A stretch of 38,067 nt of DNA from Lachnospiraceae bacterium. Lineage in GTDB: Bacteria > Bacillota > Clostridia > Lachnospirales > Lachnospiraceae. The position numbers and the translations under genes are program-made. Each line of letters starts with the position of its first letter. Position 1 is the stretch's first letter. Below are positions 26,101-33,430 of the stretch, one piece after another. Below the pieces are notes generated by a model that saw nothing but the letters and a program-made list of their open reading frames with translations, searched no databases and had not been told where the DNA came from. The stretch lies in the NCBI GenBank assembly GCA_028693705.1, contig JAQUUX010000025.1:1-38067 (forward strand), read 5' to 3'.

Positions 26101-27022
26101 TCTCGTCAGACTGCTCCATATCCTCTAATTTACCTTCTGCGCGAAGCTTCCGCATAGCCAGAAGTGCCAGATCCATCAGACATGGGAATTTGTCCGGTCT
26201 GTCCTTGAATAATTCCTCTCTGGTATCCAGATAGCTCTGGTAAGAGGTTTCCAAAGGTGTCTTATAAAAGCCTTCTCCGAAAGTAACATCCTTTAATTCG
26301 GTAGAGAAAGTTGTATGTCTGCAATGATCTGACCAATATGTATCCAGCACACGGATTTCTGTCATACTGGGATCACGATGCTCTTCTTCGGTAAAATAAT
26401 TTCTGATATGTTTAAAGTCCTGGAAGGTCATAGCCAGTCCAAGGGAATCATATAATTTATGAAATTCTTCCTCCGGCATGGTAGTAAAGTCTGTTAAAAT
26501 CTTAACATCATCCGGTTCAGGGAATACAGTTTCCAGAGTCTCAGGTTTTACCATTCCGGTTTCTCTGGAATCTACCGGATTGATGCAATAAGCTTTTATT
26601 TTTTCAAATTCTTCATCGGAAACAGCACCCATGATCAAATAGGTTTCTGCCGTCTTAATAATCGGATCTTCATCCTCTTTCAAAAATTTCACGCACTGTA
26701 CAGCTGAATCTGCTCTCTGGTCAAACTGTCCCGGCAGAAATTCTACGCTGAATGCTCTGGCAACAGGATTACCATTCAAACTGCCTTCCGGAATATCAAT
26801 TTTCTCCTCAAACAGCATATCTACAGGCGGTTCTGAAAACACGGTCTTACAAGCCTTTGCAAAGATTTCATCAGAGATATGCTCCACATCATAACGGATG
26901 AACATTCTGATATCCTCAATGGCTGTAATGCCCAGATAATTAACCACATCTTCCTTCAGTTCCTTTGCCTTTACCGCAAAAGGTTGTTTCTTTTCTACAT
27001 AGATACGTCGTACGTTTCCCAT
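23198..27022 (-). CDS. purL: Phosphoribosylformylglycinamidine synthase (single-chain, clostridial clade)
   Basis: A 1274-aa enzyme of purine synthesis, converting FGAR, glutamine and ATP to FGAM. Seen: N-terminal PurS-like region (1-220), the FGAM synthase core with TYWSDHCRHTTF near 240, FFKNETHNHPTEIEPFGGAATC, GGRTGRDGCGGATGSS and the central SIGGKDSMSGTF, then a C-terminal GATase domain with the nucleophile in LALGICNGFQALIKLG and HGEGRFVAP. All parts (PurS, PurL, PurQ) are in one chain as in the clostridial single-chain group. The start was moved from ATG 27058 to ATG 27022 because the first lies on the -10 box; GGAGG is 13 bases upstream of 27022. It is transcribed alone. Confidence 0.97.
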   Translation of the reverse strand: MGNVRRIYVEKKQPFAVKAKELKEDVVNYLGITAIEDIRMFIRYDVEHISDEIFAKACKTVFSEPPVDMLFEEKIDIPEGSLNGNPVARAFSVEFLPGQFDQRADSAVQCVKFLKEDEDPIIKTAETYLIMGAVSDEEFEKIKAYCINPVDSRETGMVKPETLETVFPEPDDVKILTDFTTMPEEEFHKLYDSLGLAMTFQDFKHIRNYFTEEEHRDPSMTEIRVLDTYWSDHCRHTTFSTELKDVTFGEGFYKTPLETSYQSYLDTREELFKDRPDKFPCLMDLALLAMRKLRAEGKLEDMEQSDEINACSIVVPVEMDYGEGPVTEEWLVFFKNETHNHPTEIEPFGGAATCLGGAIRDPLSGRGYVYQAMRITGAADPTVSVTDTLKGKLSQKKLVRGAANGYSSYGNQIGLATGYVKEIYHPNYVAKRMEVGAVMGTAPRRNVIRENSDPGDIIILLGGRTGRDGCGGATGSSKAHTEKSLDSCGAEVQKGNAPTERKIQRLFRREEVSSIIKKCNDFGAGGVSVAIGELADGLVVDLDKVPKKYAGLDGTELAISESQERMAVVVSPADVDKFLDFAAEENLEAVVVATVTEEPRLVLNWRGKSIVNISRAFLDTNGAHQETSVAVDIPEKEDNYLEKIALPEVEKALAAGDVKAAFLATLHDLNGCSQKGLVEMFDSSIGAGSVVMPYGGKYQLTETQAMVAKLPVLKGKTDTVTMMSYGFDPYLSSWSPYHGAIYAVVDSMAKIVANGGDFKKIRFTFQEYFRRMSTDPERWSQPFAALLGAYDAQLGFGLPSIGGKDSMSGTFNDIDVPPTLVSFAVDVAKTGDIVTPELKQAGNKLVVFQIEKDQYDIPVYDKVMVLYDAITNMMENKQIVSAYALDSKGIALGAAKMAFGNGFGVDFAENMDASDLFENEMGDILAEVPADQLESLHADYKLVGTVTEKAVFAYHTETETVEVSMEEALQAWKSKLDKVFPYKAEKDTAPVAEHPYTADSVAVCKHKVARPTVFIPVFPGTNCEYDSAKAFERAGADVITKVFRNQSAEDIRGSVEEFEKAIAQAQIIMFPGGFSAGDEPDGSAKFFATAFQNAKLKEAVTKLLQERDGLALGICNGFQALIKLGLVPNGQITGQTEGSPTLTFNTISRHISKMVYTKVASNKSPWLQGAEVGKVYVNPASHGEGRFVAPQNVIDDLFANGQVATQYCDLSGKVSMDEEWNINGSYAAIEGITSPDGRCLGKMAHSERRDASVAINIYGEQDLKIFESGVSYFR

Positions 27023-27056
27023 GAAAATTCGTTTTCCTCCGTGTGCTTTTTCTTTC

Positions 27057-27084
27057 ATTATACTGAATCAAATTTGATTTTCAA
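27057..27084 (-). promoter_or_regulatory. purL: Promoter of purL
   Basis: On the minus strand TTGAAA (27079-27084), 16-base spacer, perfect TATAAT (27057-27062). The predicted start near 27050 leaves a leader of roughly 30 bases, too short for a purine riboswitch. Confidence 0.8.
27066..27079. promoter_or_regulatory. Perfect palindrome in the purL promoter spacer, candidate operator
   Basis: AATCAAATTTGATT, a 14-bp perfect palindrome, lies between the -35 and -10 boxes, where a bound repressor would block RNA polymerase. Which regulator would bind is not known. Confidence 0.5.
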
Positions 27085-27089
27085 GTGTT

Positions 27090-28025
27090 CTATTCATGAA
27101 GTCTGTGAATCAGGCGAAATAAAATCTCATTTTCCGATGCCAGTGGATTGGTATGAGCAAAGAAAATAATACCGTCTGTCGGTGCCACGATTCGTTCCAG
27201 AATTTCTCCCTCATAAGGATCTACGATCTCTGCGCATTCCTGATTATAGCGAACTTCCTCCCCTGCTTTTACAAATGGTCTGAAAAAACCACCCTTTCTG
27301 GCATGGATATCCGTCAGATCCTCTTCCTTGATCACGTGAGATATATACCCTGAATGGCTTTCATAATGTAAGATTCCCATTCTGGTCAGGAATCTAAGTA
27401 CCGCAGCCACCACCTGTCTGGCCGCATTTTCATCAATCTCATCGGAACGATTGCTGTATACCGAAAAAGCCGCTGTCATCTCATCCTGCCAATTAAAATT
27501 CAGTGTCTTGGTATCAATAGGCTTAGGCTTACGCACCACTACATAAGGCAGACCAAACAGATTGGCAAGAGAAGTATTCTGATATCCGGTTTCCATCATC
27601 CGCACATGAGGTACAAATTCTCCCTGCATATAGAAGCTGGTAAACTGTATGCCATAGCTGTAGTCTTTGATCTGCTGTAACACTGCATCTGTCAGTCTGG
27701 CAGTAGACGTTCCATAACTGCTTCCCGGAAATGTACGGTTTAAATCGGTCTGCTCCACACCATAAAACCGTTTGCCCACATTCATGGAATAAGCATTTAC
27801 CACAGGCACTACCAATATTTCCTTACCGGAACTGATACAGTCATTGGCCTCTAATTCCTTTAGTTTTCTTACCAGCTGGGAACAGATATACATCTGCTGC
27901 AATTCATTTCCCCGTAAAGAACCGATGATGCAGGCTGCTTTATCTCCTTTTCCAAATTGATATCCCTTCACAACCATATTTTCACGATACAGGGATTCTA
28001 CCGTATATAGATCTTTAATATACAT
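27090..28025 (-). CDS. M14/AstE-like family protein lacking catalytic residues (probable pseudoenzyme)
   Basis: A 311-aa paralogue of the next gene upstream (28041-28997). It has the succinylglutamate desuccinylase/aspartoacylase fold pattern: GSLRGNELQQMYICSQL, TDLNRTFPG near 94-101, and a C-terminal beta domain (GGFFRPFVKAGEEVRYNQ, IVAPTDGIIFF). The zinc ligand of HGxE is Arg38 (E41 is kept), the second zinc His is Phe128, and the catalytic Glu aligns with Tyr190. The substrate-binding DLNR-FPG motif is retained. So hydrolysis is unlikely, while ligand binding or partnership with the intact paralogue is plausible. The ATG has AAGGA upstream, 15 bases after the neighbour's stop. Confidence 0.85.
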   Translation of the reverse strand: MYIKDLYTVESLYRENMVVKGYQFGKGDKAACIIGSLRGNELQQMYICSQLVRKLKELEANDCISSGKEILVVPVVNAYSMNVGKRFYGVEQTDLNRTFPGSSYGTSTARLTDAVLQQIKDYSYGIQFTSFYMQGEFVPHVRMMETGYQNTSLANLFGLPYVVVRKPKPIDTKTLNFNWQDEMTAAFSVYSNRSDEIDENAARQVVAAVLRFLTRMGILHYESHSGYISHVIKEEDLTDIHARKGGFFRPFVKAGEEVRYNQECAEIVDPYEGEILERIVAPTDGIIFFAHTNPLASENEILFRLIHRLHE

Positions 28026-28040
28026 AAGTATCCTTCTTTC

Positions 28041-28997
28041 TTATACTAAAATACGTGCCAGCAATGCACCGTGTGTTACCACAGGGTATTCCCTGAGGGT
28101 AAAAATCAGACCGCCTCTGCTCGCTGTGATCCGTTCTCTCACAGTACCATCTACCGGATTTACGATTTCACCTATCAGATCCCCTTCTCTGACATAATGG
28201 TTATGCTCAATAGCCGGCAGGAAAATTCCTACATGCTCTGCACGGATAAATTCCACCTCACCATCTGTAGACACAACCGGATGCTGCATAATGGCAATTT
28301 CACCTTTCCAGATTCCAAGTTTCTTCATCAGATTGAAAATACCATCCACCACCTGATTGCCATAAGATTTATTGATTCTGCCACCAAGTCCCATTTCTAC
28401 CACCATGGTAGGGATCCCCAACAGATTCATGGAATGAGCCAAGGTAGACTCATGTACCGTTGCCGTGGCATTCATCCAGATCATATCCACATTTAAAAGT
28501 TCCGCATAAGGAAGCATTCTTTCTGAAAATTCTTCGCTAACCCTGACCTGCGGGATTTCCTTTACAAAAATATCACTGGCATGTACATCCAGACAAAAAT
28601 CAGCACCGGCAATATCTGCTACCACTGCTGCCGCCAGCTGCTCTGTAGGATCACCCTCTGTATCTCCGGGGAAATTCCGGTTCATGTCCATATCACTGGT
28701 GGGAATACTACGAACTGCATTTTCAATTCCCAGCGGATTGATGGCCGGATATACATCCACAATACCCGTGAGGTTTTCCTTTTGCTCTCTAATCCTCCTG
28801 GCGATTTCATAACAGACATACTGACCTTCCAGTTCGTCCCCATGAATACCGGTTACCAGGGCAATCCTTGGCAATTTCTTGGACAGCATACCTGTTTCTT
28901 CATATTCTTTTTCACAGGAATCCGGTAAAATTCTATTTTTTATGATAGATAATTTTTCTCCAACCGGTAATTCCATTTCAACTACTTTTTCTACCAT
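28041..28997 (-). CDS. Succinylglutamate desuccinylase/aspartoacylase-family metallohydrolase
   Basis: A 318-aa M14-type zinc amidohydrolase. Seen: TGIHGDELEG with zinc ligands H52 and E55, substrate-binding DMDMNRNFPG near 102-111, third zinc ligand in LDVHAS (H139), the catalytic Glu in VVEMGLGG (E201), and a C-terminal beta domain (LPAIEHNHYVREGDLIGEIV). Relatives deacylate N-acyl amino acids; the substrate here is unknown. The start was set to ATG 28997 because GGGGG lies 8 bases upstream; the longer reading from 29036 runs through a terminator hairpin. It is followed by a paralogue that lacks the active site. Confidence 0.92.
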   Translation of the reverse strand: MVEKVVEMELPVGEKLSIIKNRILPDSCEKEYEETGMLSKKLPRIALVTGIHGDELEGQYVCYEIARRIREQKENLTGIVDVYPAINPLGIENAVRSIPTSDMDMNRNFPGDTEGDPTEQLAAAVVADIAGADFCLDVHASDIFVKEIPQVRVSEEFSERMLPYAELLNVDMIWMNATATVHESTLAHSMNLLGIPTMVVEMGLGGRINKSYGNQVVDGIFNLMKKLGIWKGEIAIMQHPVVSTDGEVEFIRAEHVGIFLPAIEHNHYVREGDLIGEIVNPVDGTVRERITASRGGLIFTLREYPVVTHGALLARILV

Positions 28998-29013
28998 AGA
29001 TATTTCCCCCTTC

Positions 29014-29058
29014 ATAAAAAATCCACCAAAGAACACCCTGACGGGGTTCCCCAGTGGA
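29014..29058 (-). terminator. Terminator or attenuator between tetR-like gene and the M14 pair
   Basis: On the minus strand a long hairpin from 29058 to 29022 (13 outer base pairs including four G-T, plus a CCC/GGG tip) is followed by six T. It is only about 16 bases from the M14 start codon, and no promoter is visible between, so the M14 genes must rely on read-through or an internal promoter. Confidence 0.85.
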
Positions 29059-29069
29059 CCAACAAAATT

Positions 29070-29657
29070 TTATTCTTCCTCGCCAACCAGTCCTTTTATA
29101 ATAAATACCAGTTCTGCATCTACTTTTTCTTCTGAGATACCTACTGTCGATGCTGTGATCTTAATACCTTCCAGAACATACATAATATTACGGGCTGTTC
29201 CCAGTGTATCCTCACAGATGAATTCTCCTCGTTCCACTCCGGCATCCAGCAGCTTATTTAACATCATAACCGCTGTCTCAAAGCGCTTTTTCACAGGATT
29301 TTTACCCTTAGGCAGCTTGTTTGCAAATAAATACTCATAGGTTGCTACCGCCAGATTATTTTTCTTTCGAAGCATTTCCCTTTTCTGCTCTTTTAAAAAC
29401 AAAAGCAGGATATCTGTGATGGTAGCGTCGTCTCCTATTTTATCGGAGAACACGTCATCTGTTTCTTCCATATCCATTTTCAGCACTTCCAAAAACAGCT
29501 CTTCTGTACTGGAAAAATACAGATACAATCCGCCCCTGCTGATCTCACAGGCTTCCACCACATCTTTCATGGTTACATTTTTAAAGCCTTTTTCCATAAA
29601 TACTTTTTTTGCAGTTTCTAAAATAAACTGTTTTTTTTGTGTTGATTTCTCTCCCAT
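29070..29657 (-). CDS. TetR/AcrR-family transcription regulator
   Basis: A 195-aa regulator with the N-terminal TetR helix-turn-helix (KKQFILETAKKVFMEKGFKNVTMKDVVEACEISRGGLYLYF) at about 5-50 and a ~145-residue all-helical ligand domain. The ATG at 29657 has GAGG 6 bases upstream and is preferred to 29669. It lies downstream of the 152-aa gene in the same transcript, and two tandem operator-like repeats at 30220-30260 lie in that transcript's promoter region, which fits autoregulation. The ligand and other targets are unknown; the M14 pair and possibly the divergent VanZ/HflX unit are candidates. Confidence 0.94.
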   Translation of the reverse strand: MGEKSTQKKQFILETAKKVFMEKGFKNVTMKDVVEACEISRGGLYLYFSSTEELFLEVLKMDMEETDDVFSDKIGDDATITDILLLFLKEQKREMLRKKNNLAVATYEYLFANKLPKGKNPVKKRFETAVMMLNKLLDAGVERGEFICEDTLGTARNIMYVLEGIKITASTVGISEEKVDAELVFIIKGLVGEEE

Positions 29658-29717
29658 TTCTAACCTCATCCCTGTATGTGGAAACTTTATTTTTCACACG
29701 GAATCCCCCGCACCTTC

Positions 29718-30176
29718 TTATGCCAGTGGCTTATCCCAGAATTCCACAATATCTTTCATCTTCAGCAGCACTTTTAACATAATTCCATTGGAAACACCCT
29801 CATTCCATAAGGTTGTTTTGGTCATTCCTTTTAAAACATAATAGGATAAAATACTGCAAAGCACATTCCATTCACGAACAGTAGCTACAGCAATAAATTT
29901 TTCTTCATCTGCTGCGTCTTTTATCCTGTATTTTCGGTAATCATAAAGATAATTACGATTCATCAGCTCTGTTGCTGCCGCTTCCTTAACAAATCCCATC
30001 AATGTACCATCATAAACCGGGAATGTAAGAGAATTCTTTTCAATGTCATTCCCTGAAAAAGTTGATACCAGCTGTTGTCCCTGTTTGGATTGCAGCCATG
30101 GAATATAACGAGCCAGCTTCTCCAGTTCCCCGCGGTACTGTAAGACTTTTTTGCGCTGTTCTAATTGTTCTTCCAT
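29718..30176 (-). CDS. Uncharacterised 152-aa protein (DUF6508-like?)
   Basis: A soluble, mostly helical protein with no signal peptide. It starts with a basic/Glu-rich helix (MEEQLEQRKKVLQYRGELEK), has a central YDGTLMGFVKEAAATELM segment and ends with LWNEGVSNGIMLKVLLKMKDIVEFW. The C-terminal pattern loosely recalls DUF6508 proteins, which is tentative. GGAGGTGA sits upstream of the ATG. It is first gene before the TetR regulator, 60 bases apart, and its promoter carries the tandem repeats, so it is probably controlled by TetR. Function unknown. Confidence 0.8.
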   Translation of the reverse strand: MEEQLEQRKKVLQYRGELEKLARYIPWLQSKQGQQLVSTFSGNDIEKNSLTFPVYDGTLMGFVKEAAATELMNRNYLYDYRKYRIKDAADEEKFIAVATVREWNVLCSILSYYVLKGMTKTTLWNEGVSNGIMLKVLLKMKDIVEFWDKPLA

Positions 30177-30219
30177 TCAGTGCTCACCTCCGGACTATGA
30201 TGCCTCGATCTTTTCTTTT

Positions 30220-30260
30220 TTCTGACATGTCAGTCACAATTTCTGACAGTCCAGTCATAA
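30220..30260. promoter_or_regulatory. Tandem TetR operator-like repeats
   Basis: Two 20-bp direct repeats, TTCTGACATGTCAGTCACAA (30220-30239) and TTCTGACAGTCCAGTCATAA (30241-30260), spaced 21 bp, about two helical turns. The first contains the palindrome CTGACATGTCAG. They lie just downstream of the -10 at 30269-30274, where bound repressor would block transcription of the 152-aa gene and tetR. Confidence 0.7.
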
Positions 30261-30268
30261 TTGATTTG

Positions 30269-30277
30269 ATTATATCA
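30269..30277 (-). promoter_or_regulatory. Extended -10 promoter of the 152-aa/tetR unit
   Basis: On the minus strand TGATATAAT, an extended -10 (TG-N-TATAAT), without a good -35. It lies about 95 bases before the ATG and directly before the tandem operator-like repeats. Confidence 0.65.
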
Positions 30278-30328
30278 TATTTTCATAAAAAGTACACAGT
30301 CTTCCATCTTTGTTTTTAGATAGGTTTG

Positions 30329-30337
30329 TGTTATGAT
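30329..30337 (+). promoter_or_regulatory. Extended -10 promoter of the vanZ-like/hflX unit
   Basis: TGTTATGAT (TG-N-TATGAT) with a weak TTGTTT 16 bases upstream of the -10. It is divergent from the tetR-unit promoter, about 60 bases away, and 50 bases before the VanZ-like start. Confidence 0.55.
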
Positions 30338-30387
30338 GCAATCTATACTTTATTTTTTTTCAGACCCCCAAGGAGGTTTTTTATCCT

Positions 30388-30948
30388 ATGAAATATATGA
30401 TACTTTTTATAAAGAAATTACTGCGGATGCTTTTAAAACCGCTTTCCTTTGTCCCGGCACTTTTGGTAATGTACATGATATTTACTTTTTCTGCACAAGA
30501 TGGTAATATGTCCAGTTCCTTAAGTCTCAGAGCATCCACTAAAATAGTTACTACCATTGATACTGTTTTTGATATGGAATTGGATGCCGATCAGTTAAAC
30601 CATTCCGTTACCCATATTCATCCTTACGTACGTAAACTTGCCCATGTAACAGAATATTTTATCCTGGCGGTATCAGTATCCTTTCCATTATATGTATACG
30701 GCATTCGAGGGTTTGCTCTGGTTCTATTGTCCGGTGCCTTCTGTGTGGTTTTTGCAGGATTAGACGAATATCATCAATCTTTTGTGGCAGGTCGCGGGCC
30801 TTCTGTCAGAGATGTAGGCATTGACAGTATTGGTATCTTCATCGGTATCATCCTGACACGTATTGTAGGCTGGACAGGCCGCATGACTATTTTCAAGCCT
30901 CTAGAGCTTCCCCGGAAACGAAAACAAACTCAGCACCATGATAACTGA
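30388..30948 (+). CDS. VanZ-family membrane protein
   Basis: A 186-aa protein with four to five hydrophobic segments. The VanZ signature is clear: KLAHVTEYFILAV followed by GLDEYHQSFVAGRGPSVRDVGIDSIG. VanZ gives low-level teicoplanin resistance in Enterococcus, but most chromosomal homologues have no proven role. An early segment TFSAQDGNMSSSLS (the FSSQ-type motif) is typical of the family. AAGGAGG precedes the ATG by 11 bases. hflX follows within the same transcript. Confidence 0.92.
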   Translation: MKYMILFIKKLLRMLLKPLSFVPALLVMYMIFTFSAQDGNMSSSLSLRASTKIVTTIDTVFDMELDADQLNHSVTHIHPYVRKLAHVTEYFILAVSVSFPLYVYGIRGFALVLLSGAFCVVFAGLDEYHQSFVAGRGPSVRDVGIDSIGIFIGIILTRIVGWTGRMTIFKPLELPRKRKQTQHHDN

Positions 30949-31004
30949 TCAAGGTGTCTAATGATAGAAACATAACAGAATCAGCAATAAGAAAGGATAT
31001 CAAT

Positions 31005-32336
31005 TTGGAAATCGGATTTTATAAAGAAAAGGCACTTTTAGTAGGTGTCAATGAAAATGATAATAGTAATTTTTCGCACTCCATGGAGGAACTGGCGCAA
31101 TTGGCCGAGGCCTGTAATATGGAGGTATGTGGTCAGGTAACACAGAATCTGCCCATGATCAATAACGCGCTTTACCTGGGAACCGGTAAATTAGAAGAAG
31201 TAAAAGAAATGGCCGCCGATCTGGATGTGGATATGGTCTTGTTCGACAATGCTCTCTCTCCTACCCAGCTTCGAAATTTAAAAGAATATCTGGACTACCC
31301 CATCTGGGATCGGACTGCACTGATTTTAAATATTTTTGAAAAAAGAGCGCACACCAGTGAGGCCTGTATGCAGGTAGAACTTGCAAAGCTGGAATATATG
31401 CTGCCACGATTGATCGGTATGCGTGATTCTCTGGGCAGACAGGGCGGTACAAGCGGTTCCATGAGTAACCGTGGTGCCGGTGAGAAAAAACTGGAATTAG
31501 ACAGACGACACATTGAACACCAGATCAGTATGTTAAAGAAAAATCTGGTAGAGGTGAAAAAAGACAGAGAAACCCAGCGTAAACGAAGAAGTTCCTCCCA
31601 TCTGCCGCTGATATCCCTGGTAGGCTATACCAATGCAGGTAAATCCACTCTGATGAATGCTCTCCTGACTTACTGCGAACAGGATGAAGAGAAAAAAGTT
31701 TTAGAAAAAGACATGCTCTTTGCCACACTGGATACCACAGTTCGTAAAATTACCCCACCTGGTGGACGATCCTTTTTATTATCAGATACTGTTGGTTTTA
31801 TTGATAAGCTTCCTCACAACCTGATCCAGGCATTTCGATCCACTTTGGAAGAAGTGTCCCTGGCAGACGCGCTGTTACAGGTAGTGGATTATTCCGATCC
31901 TCATTGTAAGGAACAAATGCAGGTAACAGAAGATACATTAAAAGAACTGGGTGCCCAGAATATCCCAATGATTACCATTTTTAATAAAGCCGATCTGGTC
32001 TTGGATCCGGGATCTTTGCCACAAATAAAAAAAGATAAAATGGATGCCACTGGGCAAAGCCATTCTATCCGTATATATATATCTGCCAAAGAAGGAATTG
32101 GTCTGACAGAACTGACAGACCAGATCTTTGCAGTACTTTCCGGTGGTAATGAAACCATGACATTGTTACTTCCTTACACAGAGGGAAGCATCCTGCCTCT
32201 TCTCATGGATCAGGGAACCGTTACTGCTACCGAATATTTACCGGAAGGTACTAAAGTAACCGTTACTGCCAAAGCAGCTTTACTTGAAAAATATAAAGAA
32301 TACCGGTTATCATCTGACGGAGAAAATCCAGCATAG
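31005..32336 (+). CDS. hflX: Ribosome-associated GTPase HflX
   Basis: A 443-aa GTPase that splits stalled or stressed ribosomes. Seen: N-terminal HflX domain with YLGTGKLEEVKEMA and FDNALSPTQLRNLKEYL, the glycine-rich GGTSGSMSNRGAGEKKLELDRR linker region, G1 GYTNAGKST near 212, switch/G3 DTVGFIDKLPHNLIQAFRSTLEEV and G4 NKADL. The TTG at 31005 was chosen because AGGA lies 7 bases upstream; a GTG at 30954, adjoining the VanZ-like gene, would add 17 residues but lacks a spaced ribosome binding site. Convergent with the HAD phosphatase, ends 9 bases apart and without a clear terminator between. Confidence 0.95.
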   Translation: MEIGFYKEKALLVGVNENDNSNFSHSMEELAQLAEACNMEVCGQVTQNLPMINNALYLGTGKLEEVKEMAADLDVDMVLFDNALSPTQLRNLKEYLDYPIWDRTALILNIFEKRAHTSEACMQVELAKLEYMLPRLIGMRDSLGRQGGTSGSMSNRGAGEKKLELDRRHIEHQISMLKKNLVEVKKDRETQRKRRSSSHLPLISLVGYTNAGKSTLMNALLTYCEQDEEKKVLEKDMLFATLDTTVRKITPPGGRSFLLSDTVGFIDKLPHNLIQAFRSTLEEVSLADALLQVVDYSDPHCKEQMQVTEDTLKELGAQNIPMITIFNKADLVLDPGSLPQIKKDKMDATGQSHSIRIYISAKEGIGLTELTDQIFAVLSGGNETMTLLLPYTEGSILPLLMDQGTVTATEYLPEGTKVTVTAKAALLEKYKEYRLSSDGENPA

Positions 32337-32345
32337 GATTTTTGC

Positions 32346-33143
32346 CTACAGACATCCTCTAAGTAACTCCGGTACATCTGTACAAATATAATCCGCACAC
32401 TCTTTCACGTGTTCTTTGCCGGTATTCATGCAAAAGCTGATACCGGCTTTTTGCAGCATGGAAATATCATTTTCGCTATCTCCAAAGGTTGCTGTTTCCG
32501 TCAGAGAGAATCCTATTTTCTCTGCTAATATCTCCAAGGCATGTCCCTTGCTGATGTTTTTTGGTGTAAAGTCCAGCCAGCCGTTACCGCCATCTACGAT
32601 CTGCATTTTATCATCATACTTTTGATGATAGCCGGCGGCTACATCTGCCGGTATGCCTGTTTCCCAGAAAATGGAAATTTTCAGAAAATCTTCCTCTATC
32701 TCTCGATAATCTGACACTACTGTCACATCATTATGTACTACATTTCTCATATGATCTACAAATTTTTGACTTTTCGGTACTGTATAACATGTGTTTACCC
32801 CTGAAATGATTCTTTCCGTCCCGGGAATTTGTTCCAGCTCTCTAATCAGTGTAAAGGTATCTTCTTTTACAAAGGCTCCCTTATAAACGATTTTATTATC
32901 TATCACTGCAATCGCACCATTTTCACAGATATAAGGCACCCTATCTGCAAGCGGTCCCATCAGTCTGCGGATATTGCCGTATTGTCTCCCGCTGGCTGCA
33001 ATAAAGCAAACATCTCTTTTCCACAGTTCTTCTATTAAAGGAAACAACTCCTCTGGTGAATCCTGCGCGCCATCCTTTAACAGGGTACCATCAAAGTCGC
33101 TGACCACTGTTGTTATTTTCTTCTTATCATAAAAAATCGCCAT
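32346..33143 (-). CDS. Cof-type HAD-superfamily hydrolase
   Basis: A 265-aa phosphatase of the HAD IIB (Cof) group. Seen: motif I VSDFDGTLLKDG near residues 15-26 with the nucleophile and acid Asp, motif II in FIAASGRQYGN, the KGHALEIL lysine region (motif III) near 210 and motif IV FGDSENDISMLQKAG. The cap domain lies between about 85 and 190. Such enzymes dephosphorylate sugar phosphates, FMN or similar small molecules; the substrate here cannot be told. CGGAG precedes the ATG. Monocistronic, convergent with hflX. Confidence 0.94.
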   Translation of the reverse strand: MAIFYDKKKITTVVSDFDGTLLKDGAQDSPEELFPLIEELWKRDVCFIAASGRQYGNIRRLMGPLADRVPYICENGAIAVIDNKIVYKGAFVKEDTFTLIRELEQIPGTERIISGVNTCYTVPKSQKFVDHMRNVVHNDVTVVSDYREIEEDFLKISIFWETGIPADVAAGYHQKYDDKMQIVDGGNGWLDFTPKNISKGHALEILAEKIGFSLTETATFGDSENDISMLQKAGISFCMNTGKEHVKECADYICTDVPELLRGCL

Positions 33144-33222
33144 TTTTATTCTCCGTTTTCCCTGTTTTACAACTGCTCTACTATCTTACAATAATTTTCT
33201 TTTAAAATCTATAAAAATAGAC

Positions 33223-33252
33223 TTGCTAAAAAATAACATGCTATGGTATAAT
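33223..33252 (+). promoter_or_regulatory. Promoter of tRNA-Trp
   Basis: TTGCTA (33223-33228), 18-base spacer and TATAAT (33247-33252), the latter preceded by TGG to make an extended -10. It is about 40 bases before the tRNA. Confidence 0.8.
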
Positions 33253-33292
33253 TCTAAAAGTGCTGTGAAACAAACAGTATTTCATAATCTAT

Positions 33293-33363
33293 AGGGGAAT
33301 AGTACAATGGTAGTGCGGCGGTCTCCAAAACCGTTGATGGGAGTTCGATCCTCTCTTCCCCTG
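33293..33363 (+). tRNA. tRNA-Trp (anticodon CCA)
   Basis: A 71-nt cloverleaf: acceptor AGGGGAA/TTCCCCT, D-arm TAGTACAATGGTAGTG, anticodon loop CTCCAAA giving CCA, T-arm with AGTTCGATCCT, discriminator G. CCA tail not encoded. Single gene with its own promoter and terminator. Confidence 0.96.
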
Positions 33364-33365
33364 CT

Positions 33366-33399
33366 AAAAAGTCCTAAGCATTTGCTTAGGACTTTTTTT
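33366..33399. terminator. Bidirectional terminator after tRNA-Trp
   Basis: AAGTCCTAAGCA and TGCTTAGGACTT arms around a short loop, with A-run before and T-run after. It serves tRNA-Trp on plus and, on minus, the operon ending at 33431. Confidence 0.93.
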
Positions 33400-33430
33400 G
33401 TTTCATTATACTTTTTTATTTCTTCATAAC

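Noticed and set aside
27023-27056. Purine riboswitch before purL
   Set aside because: The predicted leader is only about 30 bases, too short for an aptamer.
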